DNA from: Cesiribacter sp. SM1
GTDB lineage: Bacteria; Bacteroidota; Bacteroidia; Cytophagales; Cyclobacteriaceae
NCBI RefSeq assembly: GCF_020178975.1
Contig: NZ_JAHXBU010000046.1
Coordinates: forward strand, 219,401 to 283,400
DNA length: 64,000 nt
Reading direction: 5' to 3'
Positions 7,740 through 17,126 of this stretch are shown one piece after another. Numbering within the stretch: position 1 is the first letter of the stretch; the number at the start of each line of letters is the position of its first letter. The notes under the pieces are model-generated. The model saw nothing but the letters and a program-made list of their open reading frames with translations, was not told the origin of the DNA and ran no database searches. Both the position numbers and the translations under genes were made by a program.

Positions 7740-8765
7740 ATGAAGAAGCTCCATAAGCAACCTGCCTGCCTAAACTGCAACCGCCCTTTAAGCAGCACCG
7801 ACAACTTTTGCTCGGGCTGCGGACAGGAAAACACCAAGCATACCATTAGCTTTGGCACGTTTCTGCATGACTTTTTTAGTAACTACCTTTCTTTCGATTC
7901 CAGGATTGGGCGCAGTACAGTGCCATTTCTGCTACAGCCGGGCTTGCTTACCAAAAAATTTAACGAAGGCAAGCGCACCAGTTTTGTTCATCCCCTTAGG
8001 CTGTACCTGATCATCAGCTTTGTTTTCTTCTTTCTGCTCTCAATGTTAATCAATCAGGTGGTAGAAGAAAGGAAAATATCACTTTATGATGGTAAAACCT
8101 TCTCGTTAGGCAACGAGCCAGGTCCGAATGAAAAACGTATGATTCAGGCAGGCATTGATTCTGCACAGGAAAAGCTGAATGAGAAAGATTCTACCCTGGT
8201 ACAGCTTCCGGACACTGCTCTTATTGCAAGCAGCCGGAAAGCCGGTATTGATTTTATGTCGCTGATGCGGAACCAGGTTCTCACTGACGAGCAGGTGCTG
8301 GACAGCCTGCAAATGGACAAGAAGAGTGAATTAGACAGGCTAATAGTGCACCAGGGCAGAAAGGTTTTTCAGAAAGATATGGATGTCTTCATCCCCTACC
8401 TGATCCAGAACCTTTCAATCATGATGTTTTTGCTGCTGCCTGTTTTCGCTTTTTTCCTCTATGTACTTTTCTGGCGCAGAGAAAAGTATTACATAAGCCA
8501 TGTAATACATGCGCTGCACCTGCACTCTTTCAGTTTCCTGATCCTGGCCCTGTTACTGTTTCTGGCCTTCTTTTATCAAAGTGGCTTATTGGTATTTGCA
8601 GCATTCCTCATCGTAACCCTTTATGCATTTTTCTCCATCAAAAAAGTATATGGACAGGGCTGGTGGAGAACACTGCTTAAGTTTAACGTACTGGGCTTTT
8701 GCTATTTTATGACACTGCTTTTTGCTGTAATGGCAGAGGTGGCCATTTCCTTTGCCCTATTCTGA
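7740..8765 (+). CDS. DUF3667 membrane protein with N-terminal zinc ribbon
   Basis: 341 residues from the ATG at 7740 (a TTG six bases earlier is less likely). The N-terminus carries a two-knuckle zinc ribbon, CLNCNRPLSSTDNFCSGCGQ, followed by the conserved DUF3667 block (FGTFLHDFFSNYLSFDSRIG, LLTKKFNEGKRTSFVHPLRL). Membrane segments lie at ~93-105 (LYLIISFVFFFLLSML), ~220-245 and two or three more towards the C-terminus. A ~110-residue soluble loop rich in charged residues separates the first and second segments. The family is widespread in Bacteroidota; its function is not known to me. It converges on hemL with only 13 bp between the stops. Confidence 0.85.
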   Translation: MKKLHKQPACLNCNRPLSSTDNFCSGCGQENTKHTISFGTFLHDFFSNYLSFDSRIGRSTVPFLLQPGLLTKKFNEGKRTSFVHPLRLYLIISFVFFFLLSMLINQVVEERKISLYDGKTFSLGNEPGPNEKRMIQAGIDSAQEKLNEKDSTLVQLPDTALIASSRKAGIDFMSLMRNQVLTDEQVLDSLQMDKKSELDRLIVHQGRKVFQKDMDVFIPYLIQNLSIMMFLLLPVFAFFLYVLFWRREKYYISHVIHALHLHSFSFLILALLLFLAFFYQSGLLVFAAFLIVTLYAFFSIKKVYGQGWWRTLLKFNVLGFCYFMTLLFAVMAEVAISFALF

Positions 8766-8778
8766 GTCTTATGCTGAT

Positions 8779-10086
8779 TTATGATGGTCTTTCATTCAGC
8801 ACTGCCTGAAGGCTGGAAAGGCTTGCCTCTTTGAGTCTGCTGATTTCCTCCTCACCCAGGATCATAGATACAAAGAGCGTTTCGAACTGCGAGGGTGCCA
8901 GGTACACGCCCTGCTCCAGCATTTTTCTGAAGTAGCGGCCAAACAGTGCTGTATCGCATGTTTTCGCGGTATCGTAGTCATACACTTCCGATTCGGTAAA
9001 AAACAGGGAGTACATCGACCCAACCTGGTTGATGGTGTAGCGCAAACCTAACTGGCCAAGCACCTCGCGCAGATCGTTTACAATACGATTGCTTATTGAC
9101 TCGAGCTGCTGGTATAGCTCCGGATGATCATTCAGGTGGCGCAGCATGGCCAGGCCAGCTGCCATGGCAATAGGATTACCCGAAAGTGTACCTGCCTGGT
9201 AAACGGGTCCGGCCGGAGAGATATATTCCATAATATCACGGCGTCCTCCATATGCACCAACAGGCATGCCTCCGCCAATAATTTTTCCGAGAGTGGTCAG
9301 GTCTGCCTGAACCCCAAAGCGCTCCTGAGCTCCTCCTCTGGCCAGGCGAAAGCCCGTCATCACCTCATCAAAGATCAGCACAATACCTTCCCGGTCACAA
9401 ATTTTGCGTAAGCCTTCCAGATAGCCCGGTTTTGGTGCAATACAGCCCATGTTACCCACCACTGGCTCCAGGATAAGCGCTGCAATTTTGCCATTATTGG
9501 TAACAACCAGTTCCTCAATGGCCTGCAGGTTATTATAAGGAGCAATAAGGGTATCCTGCGCCGTGCCCCGGGTTACTCCAGGGCTGTCGGGGGTGCCCAT
9601 GGTAAGGGCTCCGCTGCCGGCGGCTATCAGAAATGAATCTCCATGGCCGTGGTAACAACCTTCCAGCTTTATAATCTTATCGCGGCCGGTAAAACCACGT
9701 GCCAGCCTAATGGCCGACATGGTCGCTTCTGTGCCGCTGTTTACCATGCGTACCTTTTCAATGGAGGGCACCATGCTGGTGATCAGTTCAGCCATATCTA
9801 TTTCCCTGGCCGTGGGAGCACCAAAAGACAGCGAATAGGGCAGCGCCTCTGTTATAGCCTGCTGCACTTTTTCATTGGCATGCCCCAGGATCATTGGGCC
9901 CCAGGAATTGATCATGTCTATATAGCTGTTGCCATCCTCATCGTAGAGGTAGGCACCCTTAGCCTTTTGCATGAAAAGAGGTTTACCTCCTACTGCCCTG
10001 AAAGCCCGCACCGGACTGTTTACCCCACCTGGTATAAAGCCCTGGGCACGCTCAAAAAGCTGGTTACTCTTTTCCTGATTCAGCAT
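8779..10086 (-). CDS. hemL: Glutamate-1-semialdehyde 2,1-aminomutase
   Basis: 435 residues from the ATG at 10086 (MLNQEKSNQLFERAQGFIPG). Upstream in-frame codons run into the preceding gene and are not used. This PLP enzyme makes 5-aminolevulinate from glutamate-1-semialdehyde in the C5 haem pathway. Visible signatures are GGVNSPVRAF at 20-29, the phosphate-binding NSGTEATMSAIRLAR, EGCYHGHGD, the pyridine-nitrogen Asp in LIFDEVMTGFR, and the Schiff-base lysine K268 in TTLGKIIGGGMPVGA. It lies 13 bp downstream of the periplasmic-binding protein gene and could be the last gene of a guaA-initiated transcript. Confidence 0.96.
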   Translation of the reverse strand: MLNQEKSNQLFERAQGFIPGGVNSPVRAFRAVGGKPLFMQKAKGAYLYDEDGNSYIDMINSWGPMILGHANEKVQQAITEALPYSLSFGAPTAREIDMAELITSMVPSIEKVRMVNSGTEATMSAIRLARGFTGRDKIIKLEGCYHGHGDSFLIAAGSGALTMGTPDSPGVTRGTAQDTLIAPYNNLQAIEELVVTNNGKIAALILEPVVGNMGCIAPKPGYLEGLRKICDREGIVLIFDEVMTGFRLARGGAQERFGVQADLTTLGKIIGGGMPVGAYGGRRDIMEYISPAGPVYQAGTLSGNPIAMAAGLAMLRHLNDHPELYQQLESISNRIVNDLREVLGQLGLRYTINQVGSMYSLFFTESEVYDYDTAKTCDTALFGRYFRKMLEQGVYLAPSQFETLFVSMILGEEEISRLKEASLSSLQAVLNERPS

Positions 10087-10099
10087 AATAAAAAATGTC

Positions 10100-11809
10100 T
10101 TATTGATAAATAACAACCGGTGCAGCATTCTGGAACTGTATGATTGGCACACACTGGTTATCGCGGTAGGCCTGGTAATTAAAGCCGGTGCAGATAACGC
10201 CATTGTACACTTCAGAGCTGCCTTCGTTCTGAAAGAGGTTACCATAGCGGTACATCATACGCCCAAAGTACATCATAAGGTCGTAGCCCAGGTAGGCATA
10301 ACGGCCAGGCATCGAGTGTACGCGCTCCAGGTATTTATCCCTGAATTCAAAGAAAGTGGGATTATTATAATCTAAATATTCGGGTGCCATCAGGTAAACC
10401 CCCAGGCGCTCCAGCTGATCGTTGGAGATCAGGTTTTTCTTCACCCAGGTTTCATGTCCGATTACGGAGAGACGGTCTTTCCTGGATGAGATGGCATTCA
10501 TGGCATTTGCTACTATGCCTTCATCTTCTGAGGCTATCATCACATGCCCCAGGCGTTCTGCAGAAAGGCGGCCGCCCGGAACCATATCTTCAGGCTGTTC
10601 AGATACCAGCAGCGATCTTACCCGGCTTTCGTTGCCCGGCTTGATCTGCTCCATCCTGATATCAATAAAGCCCCTTTTCGCCAGCTCCTGCCTGTAGGCA
10701 TTGGCCATAATGGTATCCCTGTCTTTGGTACCATAAATTACCAGTGCACGTGGTGGCTGAAATGTTCTCGCTGCAAAGTCGGCTGCCTTACGGCCCTGTG
10801 TTTGCAGAGATGGTTTGAAAAGAAAAGCATAAGGATTATTCTGAATGATCTCGGGATTGGTGGAGATTGGGTTTACCAGGTTTACCCCCCTGGTGTATGC
10901 AAAGTTTAGCGCAGCTTTGGTAGGTCCGGGATAAAGCGGGCCTACAATCAGGTCCATGCTTTGCATTTCGGGTGCGCGTAAGTAGCGCAGGGTGGTAAGG
11001 CTGTCTCTGCGGGTGTCATAAGCATACAGATTAGTCCTGATGCCTTCTGCCTCCAGGTCCTCCTGGGCCATTTTCATCCCTTCGTAAATATCGAGGGTAA
11101 AATAAATATCGCGCATGTTTTTTTCCGGCTGCAGGTTCTCCAGCAGGAAAGGCATCATTACGGCAACATTATAAGATTCTTTACGCTCGCTTGTTCCGGT
11201 GGCGGATGAGCCGAGCAGGTCCGCATCCAGCTTATAACGTTCTATCAGCTGTGAGAGAAACTGCTGGTCCTGCGCCACTACAGGCTGGCTGCTGATTTTT
11301 CTGGCAAGTACCTGGGCAATATAGCGGGCATCCTGGTGCTGGTTCAGGATACGCTTAAGCTGATCTACAGAGGCCCCACGCTGCAGGTGAAAAGCCGCCA
11401 TTTCTTCGGCATCGCCTTTAACACTGCGGCTGCGGATCTTTTCAATGGTAGCGATGGCCTGCTCAAAGTTGTTTTCTTCCAGCAACACACGCGCCTGCCA
11501 GTAGCTTACCTCCTCCTGCTTGTCCCAGTTAGGGTACTTTTGCTGAATCTGGCGCAGCATGGCCTTTGCCTCATCTGTACGCCCGGCCCTGATTGCCGAT
11601 ACTGAATAAAAGAACGAAGCATAGGGCGCAAAGCCGCTGGCTGTGGGATCGGCAGCAACCTTACGGAAAGTTTCCATAGCCTGTAACCACTGCTCCTGCT
11701 GAAACTGTGATTTTGCCTGCAGGTACTGCTGTTGGGCATCGTTCTTTCGCTGTGCCAGTAGAGGAGTACCCAGGAGGCACAGAACCAGAATCAAAAGTGT
11801 ATATCGCAT
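10100..11809 (-). CDS. TPR plus periplasmic-binding (type 1, LivJ/LpoA-like) secreted protein
   Basis: 569 residues from the ATG at 11809, which opens a signal peptide (MRYTLLILVLCLLGTPLLAQ). Residues ~25-170 form TPR-like helical repeats (YLQAKSQFQQEQWLQAMETF, AKAMLRQIQQKYPNWDKQEE). Residues ~215-569 resemble a type 1 periplasmic-binding fold (VAVMMPFLLENLQPEKNM, IYEGMKMAQEDLEAEGI, MDLIVGPLYPGPTKAALNFA). This TPR-PBP arrangement recalls LpoA, the activator of penicillin-binding protein 1A, although ABC-transporter substrate binding is the usual automatic name. No permease or ATPase lies nearby, which argues against transport. It starts 7 bp after the guaA stop. Confidence 0.8.
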   Translation of the reverse strand: MRYTLLILVLCLLGTPLLAQRKNDAQQQYLQAKSQFQQEQWLQAMETFRKVAADPTASGFAPYASFFYSVSAIRAGRTDEAKAMLRQIQQKYPNWDKQEEVSYWQARVLLEENNFEQAIATIEKIRSRSVKGDAEEMAAFHLQRGASVDQLKRILNQHQDARYIAQVLARKISSQPVVAQDQQFLSQLIERYKLDADLLGSSATGTSERKESYNVAVMMPFLLENLQPEKNMRDIYFTLDIYEGMKMAQEDLEAEGIRTNLYAYDTRRDSLTTLRYLRAPEMQSMDLIVGPLYPGPTKAALNFAYTRGVNLVNPISTNPEIIQNNPYAFLFKPSLQTQGRKAADFAARTFQPPRALVIYGTKDRDTIMANAYRQELAKRGFIDIRMEQIKPGNESRVRSLLVSEQPEDMVPGGRLSAERLGHVMIASEDEGIVANAMNAISSRKDRLSVIGHETWVKKNLISNDQLERLGVYLMAPEYLDYNNPTFFEFRDKYLERVHSMPGRYAYLGYDLMMYFGRMMYRYGNLFQNEGSSEVYNGVICTGFNYQAYRDNQCVPIIQFQNAAPVVIYQ

Positions 11810-11816
11810 AATTATC

Positions 11817-13346
11817 TTATTCCCATTCAATAGTTGCCGGTGGTTTGGAGCTGATGTCGTAAACCACGCGGTTAACGCCTTTAACGCGGTTGATGATCTG
11901 GTTAGAGATTTCGCGCATGAACTCATACGGAAGCGGATACCAGTCGGCCGTCATCCCATCCACACTTGTTACTGCCCTTAAAGCCACCACTGACTCATAG
12001 GTACGCTCATCGCCCATTACACCTACCGATTGTACCGGCAGTAAAATGGCTCCTGCCTGCCAGATCTCATCGTAAAGGCCAAATTCTTTCAGTCCCTTAA
12101 CATAGAGGTCGTCTACCTCCTGCAAAATCCGTACCTTTTCAGGTGTTATATCGCCAAGTATCCTGATGCCAAGACCCGGCCCCGGGAACGGATGGCGTCT
12201 CAGAATATTCTGATCCAGCCCCATGGTTTTACCCACCAGCCTTACCTCGTCTTTAAACAGCGAACGCAGTGGCTCCACTACCTTCAGCTTCATAAAATCT
12301 GGCAGGCCGCCCACGTTGTGGTGCGACTTTATGGTAACAGAAGGGCCTTTTACCGAAACAGATTCTATCACATCAGGATAAATGGTACCCTGGCCCAGCC
12401 AGCTTACCTCTTCAATGCGGTGCGCTTCGGCATCAAACACTTCTATAAACGTTCGGCCTATGGCTTTCCGTTTATCTTCAGGATCTTTTAAACCGGTAAG
12501 TGCTTTATAAAACTGCTCACTGGCATCCACACCTTTCACATTCAGGCCCATGTGCTGATACTGGTCCAGCACTTCCTGAAATTCATTTTTGCGCAACAGG
12601 CCATTGTTTACAAAAATGCAATAGAGGTTTTTGCCAATGGCTTTATGAATAAGCATGGCCGCCACCGAAGAGTCTACCCCGCCGCTTAAGCCAAGTACCA
12701 CCTTATCGTTGCCCAGCTGCTGCCGAAGACTTTCTACGGTTTCTTCTATAAAAGTGTTGGGGGTCCAGTCCTGGTTGCAGTCGCAGATATGCACTACAAA
12801 ATTCCGCAGCACTGTTTTGCCCTCCAGCGAATGGGTTACTTCCGGGTGAAACTGGATGCCATAAGTAGGCTCTCCTTTTACCTTAAAGGCAGCTACCTGT
12901 ACAGATGGCGTACTGGCAATGAGCTCAAACTCTTCGGGCAGGCGCTGAATGGTATCTCCGTGCGACATCCAGACCTGTGAGTTTACTGTAATTTCCTTGA
13001 GCAGATCAATCTTATCATTCACCATACTTAAATGGGCACGGCCGTATTCGCGCACGTTGGAGGGCTCTACATAACCTCCGTTTTTGTGTACCATCAGCTG
13101 TGCACCATAGCATACGCCAAGAACAGGCACCTGGCCACGGTAAGGGCTTAGGTCAAGATCCGGGGCATTGCCCTGTATAACAGAACTGGGGCTGCCGCTT
13201 AGTATAATGCCTTTTATATCTGGCGTTAGTTCCGGAGGATCGGTGAATGGATGGATTTCACAGTAGACGTTTAGTTCGCGTACCCGGCGGGCTATCAGCT
13301 GGGTGTATTGCGAGCCGAAATCGAGAATGAGGATTTGCTCTTGCAT
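11817..13346 (-). CDS. guaA: GMP synthase (glutamine-hydrolysing)
   Basis: 509 residues. Converts XMP, ATP and glutamine to GMP. The N-terminal class I amidotransferase domain shows the catalytic triad Cys79 (VLGVCYGAQ), His167 and Glu169 (FHPEVTHS). The ATP-pyrophosphatase domain has the PP-loop SGGVDS at 221-226. The C-terminal dimerisation domain ends, as usual, in IEWE. The start fits the family ([20 protein letters not shown]). The gene is divergent from the His-rich protein gene, and a TATTTTTG promoter box lies only 5 nt before its ATG. Downstream the TPR-PBP gene follows after 7 bp. Confidence 0.97.
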   Translation of the reverse strand: MQEQILILDFGSQYTQLIARRVRELNVYCEIHPFTDPPELTPDIKGIILSGSPSSVIQGNAPDLDLSPYRGQVPVLGVCYGAQLMVHKNGGYVEPSNVREYGRAHLSMVNDKIDLLKEITVNSQVWMSHGDTIQRLPEEFELIASTPSVQVAAFKVKGEPTYGIQFHPEVTHSLEGKTVLRNFVVHICDCNQDWTPNTFIEETVESLRQQLGNDKVVLGLSGGVDSSVAAMLIHKAIGKNLYCIFVNNGLLRKNEFQEVLDQYQHMGLNVKGVDASEQFYKALTGLKDPEDKRKAIGRTFIEVFDAEAHRIEEVSWLGQGTIYPDVIESVSVKGPSVTIKSHHNVGGLPDFMKLKVVEPLRSLFKDEVRLVGKTMGLDQNILRRHPFPGPGLGIRILGDITPEKVRILQEVDDLYVKGLKEFGLYDEIWQAGAILLPVQSVGVMGDERTYESVVALRAVTSVDGMTADWYPLPYEFMREISNQIINRVKGVNRVVYDISSKPPATIEWE

Positions 13347-13351
13347 GATTA

Positions 13352-13359
13352 CAAAAATA
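13352..13359 (-). promoter_or_regulatory. -7 box of guaA, 5 nt from the start codon
   Basis: TATTTTTG on the minus strand, an exact TAnnTTTG. A TTG lies 21 nt upstream (13381-13383), slightly wider than the ideal spacing. Only TAATC separates the box from the guaA ATG, so the transcript would be leaderless or nearly so. Confidence 0.45.
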
Positions 13360-13487
13360 GGGTTTCGGTTGGTTTATTGCCAATCCTGCCGCCGCTTAAG
13401 TTTGAGCAATTGTAAATAGTATTGGTTTACTCCTGCTGTTTTGGCACGGAGTTTGGTTTAGTTCTTCTGAAACATACTCTTCTCAAC

Positions 13488-13835
13488 ATGAAAAAATTTT
13501 TAAAAATTGGTGTAGCCTCCCTGTTTGTGATGGCAGCACTTAGCTTTTCTGAAACCAGCCACGCCCAGGCACAGCGGGGCGGCCATGGGTACCACCAAAA
13601 CGACTACAGCCATAAAAAAGGGGGACCTCCTGCCTGGGCACCGGCACATGGTTACCGGCAGAAGCAAGATAAGCATCACCATAAGCACAACGACAAGAAG
13701 CACAAACATGCGCACGATTGTTGCCATGACAGCCATCATGAAAGAGACCGGCATCATCATGAGGTAGTGAGGGCCAGAAAACGCACCGAAGTTCCGCTAC
13801 CAAAACGCACTGTTGTGATTGTGCACACGCATTAG
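13488..13835 (+). CDS. Small secreted histidine-rich protein
   Basis: 115 residues from the ATG at 13488, which opens a signal peptide (MKKFLKIGVASLFVMAALSF, cleaved around SHAQA). An in-frame extension upstream lacks signal character. The mature ~87 residues contain about 19 histidines, clustered in KHHHKHNDKKHKHAHDCCHD and ERDRHHH, plus a Cys-Cys pair, and end in VVIVHTH. No family is recognised. The composition is typical of proteins that bind Zn, Ni or Cu in the periplasm, but such low-complexity sequence can arise in several ways; metal binding is an inference. It is a single gene divergent from guaA with a terminator about 125 bp downstream. Confidence 0.72.
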   Translation: MKKFLKIGVASLFVMAALSFSETSHAQAQRGGHGYHQNDYSHKKGGPPAWAPAHGYRQKQDKHHHKHNDKKHKHAHDCCHDSHHERDRHHHEVVRARKRTEVPLPKRTVVIVHTH

Positions 13836-13960
13836 TAGCAGATGGGAAACAGCGGGAACAGCCCGTTAAGATATACCCCGGCAAGCCTGGAGTGAAGGCA
13901 AGACAGAAGAAAGCGCTTGCCGGGAAAAATTGATTAAGTGTAGGTTAAAAGTGGAAATGG

Positions 13961-13990
13961 AAAGGCCCCAGGCAGTTGCCAGGGGCCTTT
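13961..13990. terminator. Bidirectional terminator between convergent genes
   Basis: 14-bp inverted repeat AAAGGCCCCAGGCA / TGCCAGGGGCCTTT with a single internal mismatch, flanked on the plus strand by further T residues. It lies between the His-rich protein gene and the SIMPL gene and can serve both. Confidence 0.85.
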
Positions 13991-14015
13991 TTTAATGCAT
14001 TTTGTTTTATGTAGC

Positions 14016-14777
14016 TTATGGCTCCAGGGTCCAGATCACCAGAATCTGGTCTGTCATTTCTATGGTCTGAATTTCTGTTTGCGGAAAATCAGCAGCCTGT
14101 TTTCTCATTTCTGCAACACCACTATATCCTACTGTGGCTTCATAAGGCCTGATTCCCTGCTGTCCATAATCGATCTTGCGGATAGAACCCAGCCTGATGT
14201 TGGCAGAGCGGGCAATCACAGAGGCTTTTTCTCTTGCATCCTGTATGGCTTTTCTGATCAGCTCGTCTTTAACCTGCTGCTGCAGTTTATCTGAAAGTCC
14301 AAAGGAAAATTGAAAAGTTACGCCCTCCTGGGTATTGGCAAAAACATTGGTGAGCTTGGTCATGCGCTGCTGATCTAAGGGAAAGCGCACTTCCATGGTC
14401 TGGCTGGCAGTATAGCCGTTGCGGAACATGCGGCCATCGCGCCATTCGTTGTTCTCGTTCAGAAAGAACTGGCTTGTTTTGATCTCATCCTTCCTGAAAC
14501 CGGCTTCCTGTAGCTTCTTGAGGAGTTGCTCTACCTGCTCAGTTACAATCTGTACCGAACGGCCTGCTTCTGTATTTGTATTTTGCACCTGAATCATAAC
14601 GATTGTCTGGTCGGGCTGCACCCGCATACGGCCCTGTCCCTGCACTTCGATTATACCGGAGGTTGTATTAATCGGCTGTGGCGACTGAGAGGTTGTTTGT
14701 GCGCTGGCAAAGAAGCTTATGCCTGCAATAGTCAGGAGAGAAAGCAGTGATCGGATTTTTAATGTTTTGGTGCTCAT
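14016..14777 (-). CDS. SIMPL domain (DUF541) periplasmic protein
   Basis: 253 residues. Signal peptide (MSTKTLKIRSLLSLLTIAGI...FFASAQ) and a SIMPL/DUF541 domain: GIIEVQGQGRMRVQPDQTIV at the start, the helix VTEQVEQLLKKLQEAGFRKD, and the C-terminal DAREKASVIARSANIRLGSI. The family includes E. coli YggE and mouse SIMPL; the bacterial proteins are periplasmic or outer-membrane associated and are linked to oxidative stress tolerance in some reports, but the activity is not defined. It lies 77 bp downstream of hisB on the same strand; read-through from the his operon is possible, though no functional link is obvious. Confidence 0.88.
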   Translation of the reverse strand: MSTKTLKIRSLLSLLTIAGISFFASAQTTSQSPQPINTTSGIIEVQGQGRMRVQPDQTIVMIQVQNTNTEAGRSVQIVTEQVEQLLKKLQEAGFRKDEIKTSQFFLNENNEWRDGRMFRNGYTASQTMEVRFPLDQQRMTKLTNVFANTQEGVTFQFSFGLSDKLQQQVKDELIRKAIQDAREKASVIARSANIRLGSIRKIDYGQQGIRPYEATVGYSGVAEMRKQAADFPQTEIQTIEMTDQILVIWTLEP

Positions 14778-14854
14778 ATTAAACTTTTATAGAAGAACGC
14801 AGAATCCAGAAATAGCTGTTATTACCTCACAAAAAATTTAACAGCAGTCTTTTA

Positions 14855-15955
14855 TTATAACATCCCCTTAGTGCTGGGTAAATGCTGCAGGCTGTTCACA
14901 TCGCGCTTTACGGCCATACGAATGGAGCGGGCAAGCCCCTTAAAGATTGCTTCTATTTTATGATGTTCGTTCTGGCCTTCGCACTTTATGTTAAGGTTGC
15001 AGCGGGCGCCATCGGTAAATGACTTAAAGAAGTGGTAGAACATTTCTGTTGGCATATCACCAACCCTCTCCCGCCTGAAATCTGCCTCCCAGACCAGCCA
15101 GGGGCGTCCGCCAAAATCAAGGGCTACCTGAGCCAGGGCATCGTCCATTACCAGCGAAAATCCATAGCGCTCCATGCCCCGCTTATCAAACAGGGCTTTG
15201 GCAAAGGCCTCGCCTAAAGCTATGGCTGTATCTTCAATGGTGTGGTGTTCATCAACTTCAAGATCTCCATTTACACGCAGGTAAATGCTGATGCCGCTGT
15301 GCCTGGCCAGCTGATCAAGCATGTGATCGAAGAAATGCAGACCGGTTTTAATATCGCTCCTGCCTTGCTCATCCAGGCTAATCTCAAGCTCAATTTTTGT
15401 TTCGCGGGTGTTGCGCACTACGCTTGCCTTGCGCAGCGGAAGCAGAAGATGATCTGTGATTTCTTTCCAGCTGGTGCTGGTAAGTTCAGCGCCTTCCACT
15501 GGTGCTGTACCTATAAATATAGCTTTAGCACCCAGGTTCTTTGCCAGCTGCACATCGGTACGACGGTCTCCTATCACATAGGAGTTCGCCAGGTCGTACT
15601 CTCCTGCAAGGTAACGCTTCATCATGCCAACGCCTGGCTTACGGCTCTCCAGCCCCTCATGCTCAAAGCTGCGGTCTATCAGCACTTCATCAAATACCAC
15701 ACCTTCGCCTTCCAGTGTTCTAAGCATTTTGTTGTGGGCAGGCCAGAAGGTTTCTTCAGGAAAGCTATCGGTACCCAGTCCATCCTGGTTGGTGACCATC
15801 ACAAACTCATAGTCTGTTAATTCCCGAAGCTGGCGCAGGGCACCAATGGCACCGGGCAGAAATTCAAGCTTTTCAAGTGAATCTACCTGGAAATCCTGCG
15901 GCGGCTCCACAATGATGGTGCCGTCCCTATCTATGAACAAGGCTCTTTTTTTCAT
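14855..15955 (-). CDS. hisB: Bifunctional histidinol-phosphatase / imidazoleglycerol-phosphate dehydratase
   Basis: 366 residues, a fusion like E. coli HisB. The N-terminal HAD phosphatase (1-~165) has the nucleophile motif LFIDRDGTI (Asp9, Asp11), VTNQDG, and RKPGVGM plus [11 protein letters not shown]. The C-terminal dehydratase (~175-366) has [14 protein letters not shown] and the metal-binding [17 protein letters not shown]. The zinc-binding cysteines found in the phosphatase part of enterobacterial HisB are absent; the corresponding stretch here reads [12 protein letters not shown]. It is the last gene of the hisGDCB cluster, 103 bp after hisC. Confidence 0.96.
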   Translation of the reverse strand: MKKRALFIDRDGTIIVEPPQDFQVDSLEKLEFLPGAIGALRQLRELTDYEFVMVTNQDGLGTDSFPEETFWPAHNKMLRTLEGEGVVFDEVLIDRSFEHEGLESRKPGVGMMKRYLAGEYDLANSYVIGDRRTDVQLAKNLGAKAIFIGTAPVEGAELTSTSWKEITDHLLLPLRKASVVRNTRETKIELEISLDEQGRSDIKTGLHFFDHMLDQLARHSGISIYLRVNGDLEVDEHHTIEDTAIALGEAFAKALFDKRGMERYGFSLVMDDALAQVALDFGGRPWLVWEADFRRERVGDMPTEMFYHFFKSFTDGARCNLNIKCEGQNEHHKIEAIFKGLARSIRMAVKRDVNSLQHLPSTKGML

Positions 15956-16058
15956 GGGTGTGGTGTGGGTATGGGGTATGAGGCCTCAGGTACTAGCGCC
16001 AGGACAGGCATACGCTTAGCCTTACACTTTTTTAGGCTTAGGATATAAAAGATTGAGA

Positions 16059-17126
16059 CTATGCTTCCTGCTTTAGTTTTTCAGGAAAGGCTGCCATTGC
16101 TTCCAGAAGTTGTTCGTTTTCGTCAGGAGTACCAATGGTGATGCGCAGGCATTCCTCACAAAGCTTTACCCGGGAGCGATCGCGAACTACAATTCCCTTT
16201 TCTAACAGAAAATTATACATGGCACGCGCCTCCTGCACCTTTACCAGAATAAAATTGGCATCAGTAGGATACACCTTTTCCACCAGGGGAAGTTCGGTGA
16301 GCTTTTTTGCCAGCTGCTCGCGCTCATACAGCGTGAGCGATACCTGCCGCTTCATTTTATCGCGGTTGGTGATGGCACGCAAAGCATATTCCTGGGTTAG
16401 CTGATTGATATTGTAGGGCGGCTTGATCTTGTCCAGTAGGTCTACCAGCTCTTTTGAGCCGAAGGCCATGCCCAGGCGAAGTGCTGCCAGACCCCAGGCT
16501 TTGCTGAAAGTTTGCAGTACCACCAGGTTAGGGTACTCATCCAGCTTACAGGTCCAGGATTCCTCTTTGCAGAAATCTATATAAGCCTCATCGACAACAA
16601 CAAGGCCCGGAAAACCTTTCAGGATCTGCTCTACAGCACCTTTTTCCATTAGGTTAGCCGTGGGGTTGTTGGGCGAGCAGATGAATAATATTTTACTATT
16701 GGCATTGGCCTGCTGCAGCACCGCTTCGGCATCAAGGCTGAAATCCGAACGAAGAAGCACTTCTTTAACCTCTACGGCATTGATGTTGGCGCTAACGCTG
16801 TACATGCCATAGGTTGGAGGCAGTATGATGATGTGGTCTTCTCCGGGCCTGCAGAAAGCACGGATCAGCAGGTCAATAGGCTCATCGGAACCGTTGCCCA
16901 GGAAAATCTGATCGGCTGGTACTTCTTTCAGGCGTGCCAGCATCCGCTTAACCCTGCGCTGGTGCGGGTCGGGATAGCGGTTAAAGTCTTCGGCAGTGGC
17001 AGAGCCAAAACTGTTTTCGTTGGCATCCAGAAATACACTGGCTGTGCCGGAAAACTCGTCGCGCGCAGATGAATAAGGCGAAAGCCCCAGCAGGTGAGGG
17101 CGCAAAAGTTTCTGTAGACTAAACAT
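16059..17126 (-). CDS. hisC: Histidinol-phosphate aminotransferase
   Basis: 355 residues, class I/II PLP aminotransferase that makes histidinol phosphate. Signatures: FLDANENSFG at the N-terminus, NGSDEPIDLLIRAF, ICSPNNPTANLM, VVDEAYIDF (Asp binding the pyridine nitrogen) and the Schiff-base lysine K209 in LQTFSKAWGLAALRLG, with a C-terminal RITIGTPDENEQLLEA. The start overlaps the hisD end by 8 bp, indicating translational coupling within the operon. Confidence 0.96.
   Translation of the reverse strand: MFSLQKLLRPHLLGLSPYSSARDEFSGTASVFLDANENSFGSATAEDFNRYPDPHQRRVKRMLARLKEVPADQIFLGNGSDEPIDLLIRAFCRPGEDHIIILPPTYGMYSVSANINAVEVKEVLLRSDFSLDAEAVLQQANANSKILFICSPNNPTANLMEKGAVEQILKGFPGLVVVDEAYIDFCKEESWTCKLDEYPNLVVLQTFSKAWGLAALRLGMAFGSKELVDLLDKIKPPYNINQLTQEYALRAITNRDKMKRQVSLTLYEREQLAKKLTELPLVEKVYPTDANFILVKVQEARAMYNFLLEKGIVVRDRSRVKLCEECLRITIGTPDENEQLLEAMAAFPEKLKQEA

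Noticed and set aside
9643..10113. 156-codon plus-strand ORF opposite hemL
   Set aside because: Antisense shadow of a well-supported gene, no recognisable domain.
10087..10245. Extended N-terminus of HemL
   Set aside because: The extra 53 residues overlap the upstream gene in another frame and are absent from the family; start placed at 10086.
15956..16058. Imperfect inverted repeat (TTAGCCT ... AGGCTTA) between hisC and hisB
   Set aside because: The arms do not pair properly on checking and no T run follows in the direction of transcription.
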